Below are positions 63,080 through 64,000 of a DNA stretch of 64,000 nt, one piece after another (the first letter of the stretch is position 1; every line of letters begins with the position of its first letter). The notes under the pieces were generated by a model. The model had not been told where the DNA came from and did not search any database. It saw only the letters and a program-made list of their open reading frames with translations. This DNA comes from Chrysophaeum taylorii (taxonomy: Eukaryota; Sar; Pelagophyceae; Pelagomonadales; Pelagomonadaceae): contig JAQMWT010000695.1 in assembly GCA_029834535.1 (NCBI GenBank), positions 124,001 to 188,000 on the forward strand, read 5' to 3'. The translations under genes were made by a program, and so were the position numbers.

Positions 63080-64000
63080 TTGTACTACCCAAAGGTTTCG
63101 ACGACGGTTGAATTGAATGGTGCAAGCGCCGAAACTGCTGCCGGGATGGGTTGTTCTTATTACGCGCGCATCGCGTCGGTCGTCGGCGTCGTGGAGGGTG
63201 CTTTGAGTTATCGGAATTACGCCGTCGGGGCCATTCCGGAGTACTCGTCCCCGGAAGCCGTGCGCGAGCTGTTGCGGACTGCGAATCTGTCAGCAAGTGC
63301 TGACTGCGTGGGCCTCGGCCCCGCGTCGGCGGGTATCCCGGAACGACGATGCGAGCGTTGGGGAATTTCACGAAGACGCTCCAGCGTACGAATGAGCTGG
63401 CGTCACTGGTGGAGCGCGCTCGGAGTCTCGACCCAAGAATTCCGTGGCGCGCTCTCGCTGTACCACCGCGGAATGCTCGGATACGCGCGGCCAAACTGGG
63501 CCGAGGAGCGATGGGACGACCGGGTCGCGGGCCCGCTCCGCGACCCAAAGTATTTTCGAGATCTAGCGAGTCGGATAAAAATTGAGCCCGGGCGGTCTTC
63601 GTCGACGCCGGCTGCGGGTGGGGTCGCGTCGGCCTCCACCTCGTAGAGCTTCTCGCCCGACAAGTACCACGGCATCGACATCGACGAGTTTGAGCTCCGG
63701 GCATTCATTCAGCTCGAGCTCGGCATCGAGCGCCCGGATCTCCTTGCCAAGCGGCCGCGATTTCGGCGGACGCCGTCCTTCGATTTCGAGACGGCGTGGA
63801 CGGTAAGCGGGCAGACGTCGTCGTATTCTACCACGTCCTTAAGACCAACCTCCCGAAACCACTCGTAAGAACGGCGATGTGTCACGCCGCGAGCGTTCTC
63901 AAACCCGGAGGGAAGATGCTGGTGGCACAAAACGGCTGCGGTGACGCGAGTCGCTTTGCCGAATCGACGGGTGCCTTCGAGCGAGCATACCTGGTACCTG
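63080..64000 (+). pseudogene. Frameshifted class I SAM methyltransferase, runs past window end
   Basis: Methyltransferase motifs lie in order on the plus strand but in changing frames: NWAEERWDDRVAGPLRDPKY (to about 63590), VFVDAGCGWGRVGLHLVELL (SAM motif I, about 63597-63656), PDKYHGIDIDEFELRAFIQL (motif II, from about 63660), then, after another shift near 63800, GKRADVVVFYHVLKTNLPKP and ASVLKPGGKMLVAQNG (motif post-III). An earlier stretch (63080-63340) is open but its assignment to the same gene is uncertain. At least three frame changes are needed and no GT-AG introns fit them. Substrate cannot be told. The 3' end lies outside the window. Confidence 0.7.

Overview
This window looks like nuclear DNA of a compact, GC-rich, intron-poor eukaryotic microbe, most likely a stramenopile-type microalga. 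That placement is inference. The evidence is the gene set: an Lsg1-type ribosome-assembly GTPase, Hsc70-interacting protein, a methionine synthase reductase-like diflavin enzyme, SMYD-like SET protein, class C GPCR, rhomboid, PX/C2/DysF proteins, IQ-repeat protein and a membrane protein with Pmp repeats. One gene has clear GT-AG introns. Genes are mostly single long ORFs on both strands, with few bases between them. Runs of (GAC)n and other simple repeats occur inside and outside genes.

Layout. 0-7 kb: a PH/ankyrin protein cut by the window edge, a prolyl-oligopeptidase homologue whose catalytic Ser codon reads Leu, a protein with repeated F-x-P-E-I motifs, a secreted alpha/beta hydrolase and a glycosyltransferase. 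7-8.7 kb: no convincing gene. 8.7-14 kb: three same-strand genes only 20 and 5 bp apart (PX-C2-DysF protein, THUMP-type RNA methyltransferase, METTL21-like methyltransferase). 14-17.5 kb: a putatively N-myristoylated LRR/EF-hand protein facing a small membrane protein. 17.7-19.9 kb: a broken ankyrin gene and decayed repeats. 19.9-31 kb: rhomboid, an 18-IQ protein, a C2-DysF protein, Hip, methionine synthase reductase and a CheR-like methyltransferase with a long eukaryotic extension. 31.8-36 kb: two PstS-like phosphate-binding modules fused to a class C GPCR membrane domain. 36.6-40.6 kb: Lsg1, a SET protein and a 2OG-Fe(II) oxygenase. 40.6-45.5 kb: a repeat-rich island with a decayed Helitron-type helicase. 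45.5-54.6 kb: an intronless 3,013-residue coiled-coil protein with exact 240-bp tandem repeats. 54.8-64 kb: a broken SBBP-repeat gene, a multi-exon Pmp-repeat membrane protein, and a frameshifted methyltransferase at the edge.

How the genes relate. The architecture is dominated by head-to-head pairs with 17-79 bp between start codons and tail-to-tail pairs whose stops overlap or nearly touch, so promoters and 3' ends must be shared or very short. There is no single pathway. Recurring themes are lipid-binding scaffolds combined with DysF modules (two genes), surface sensing (PstS-GPCR, Pmp receptor), SAM-dependent methylation (five genes, one broken), and translation or proteostasis (Lsg1, Hip, THUMP methyltransferase). 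Four gene remnants carry several frameshifts each, while neighbouring genes stay open for kilobases. This argues for real gene decay over uniformly poor sequence, though read-level checks would settle it.
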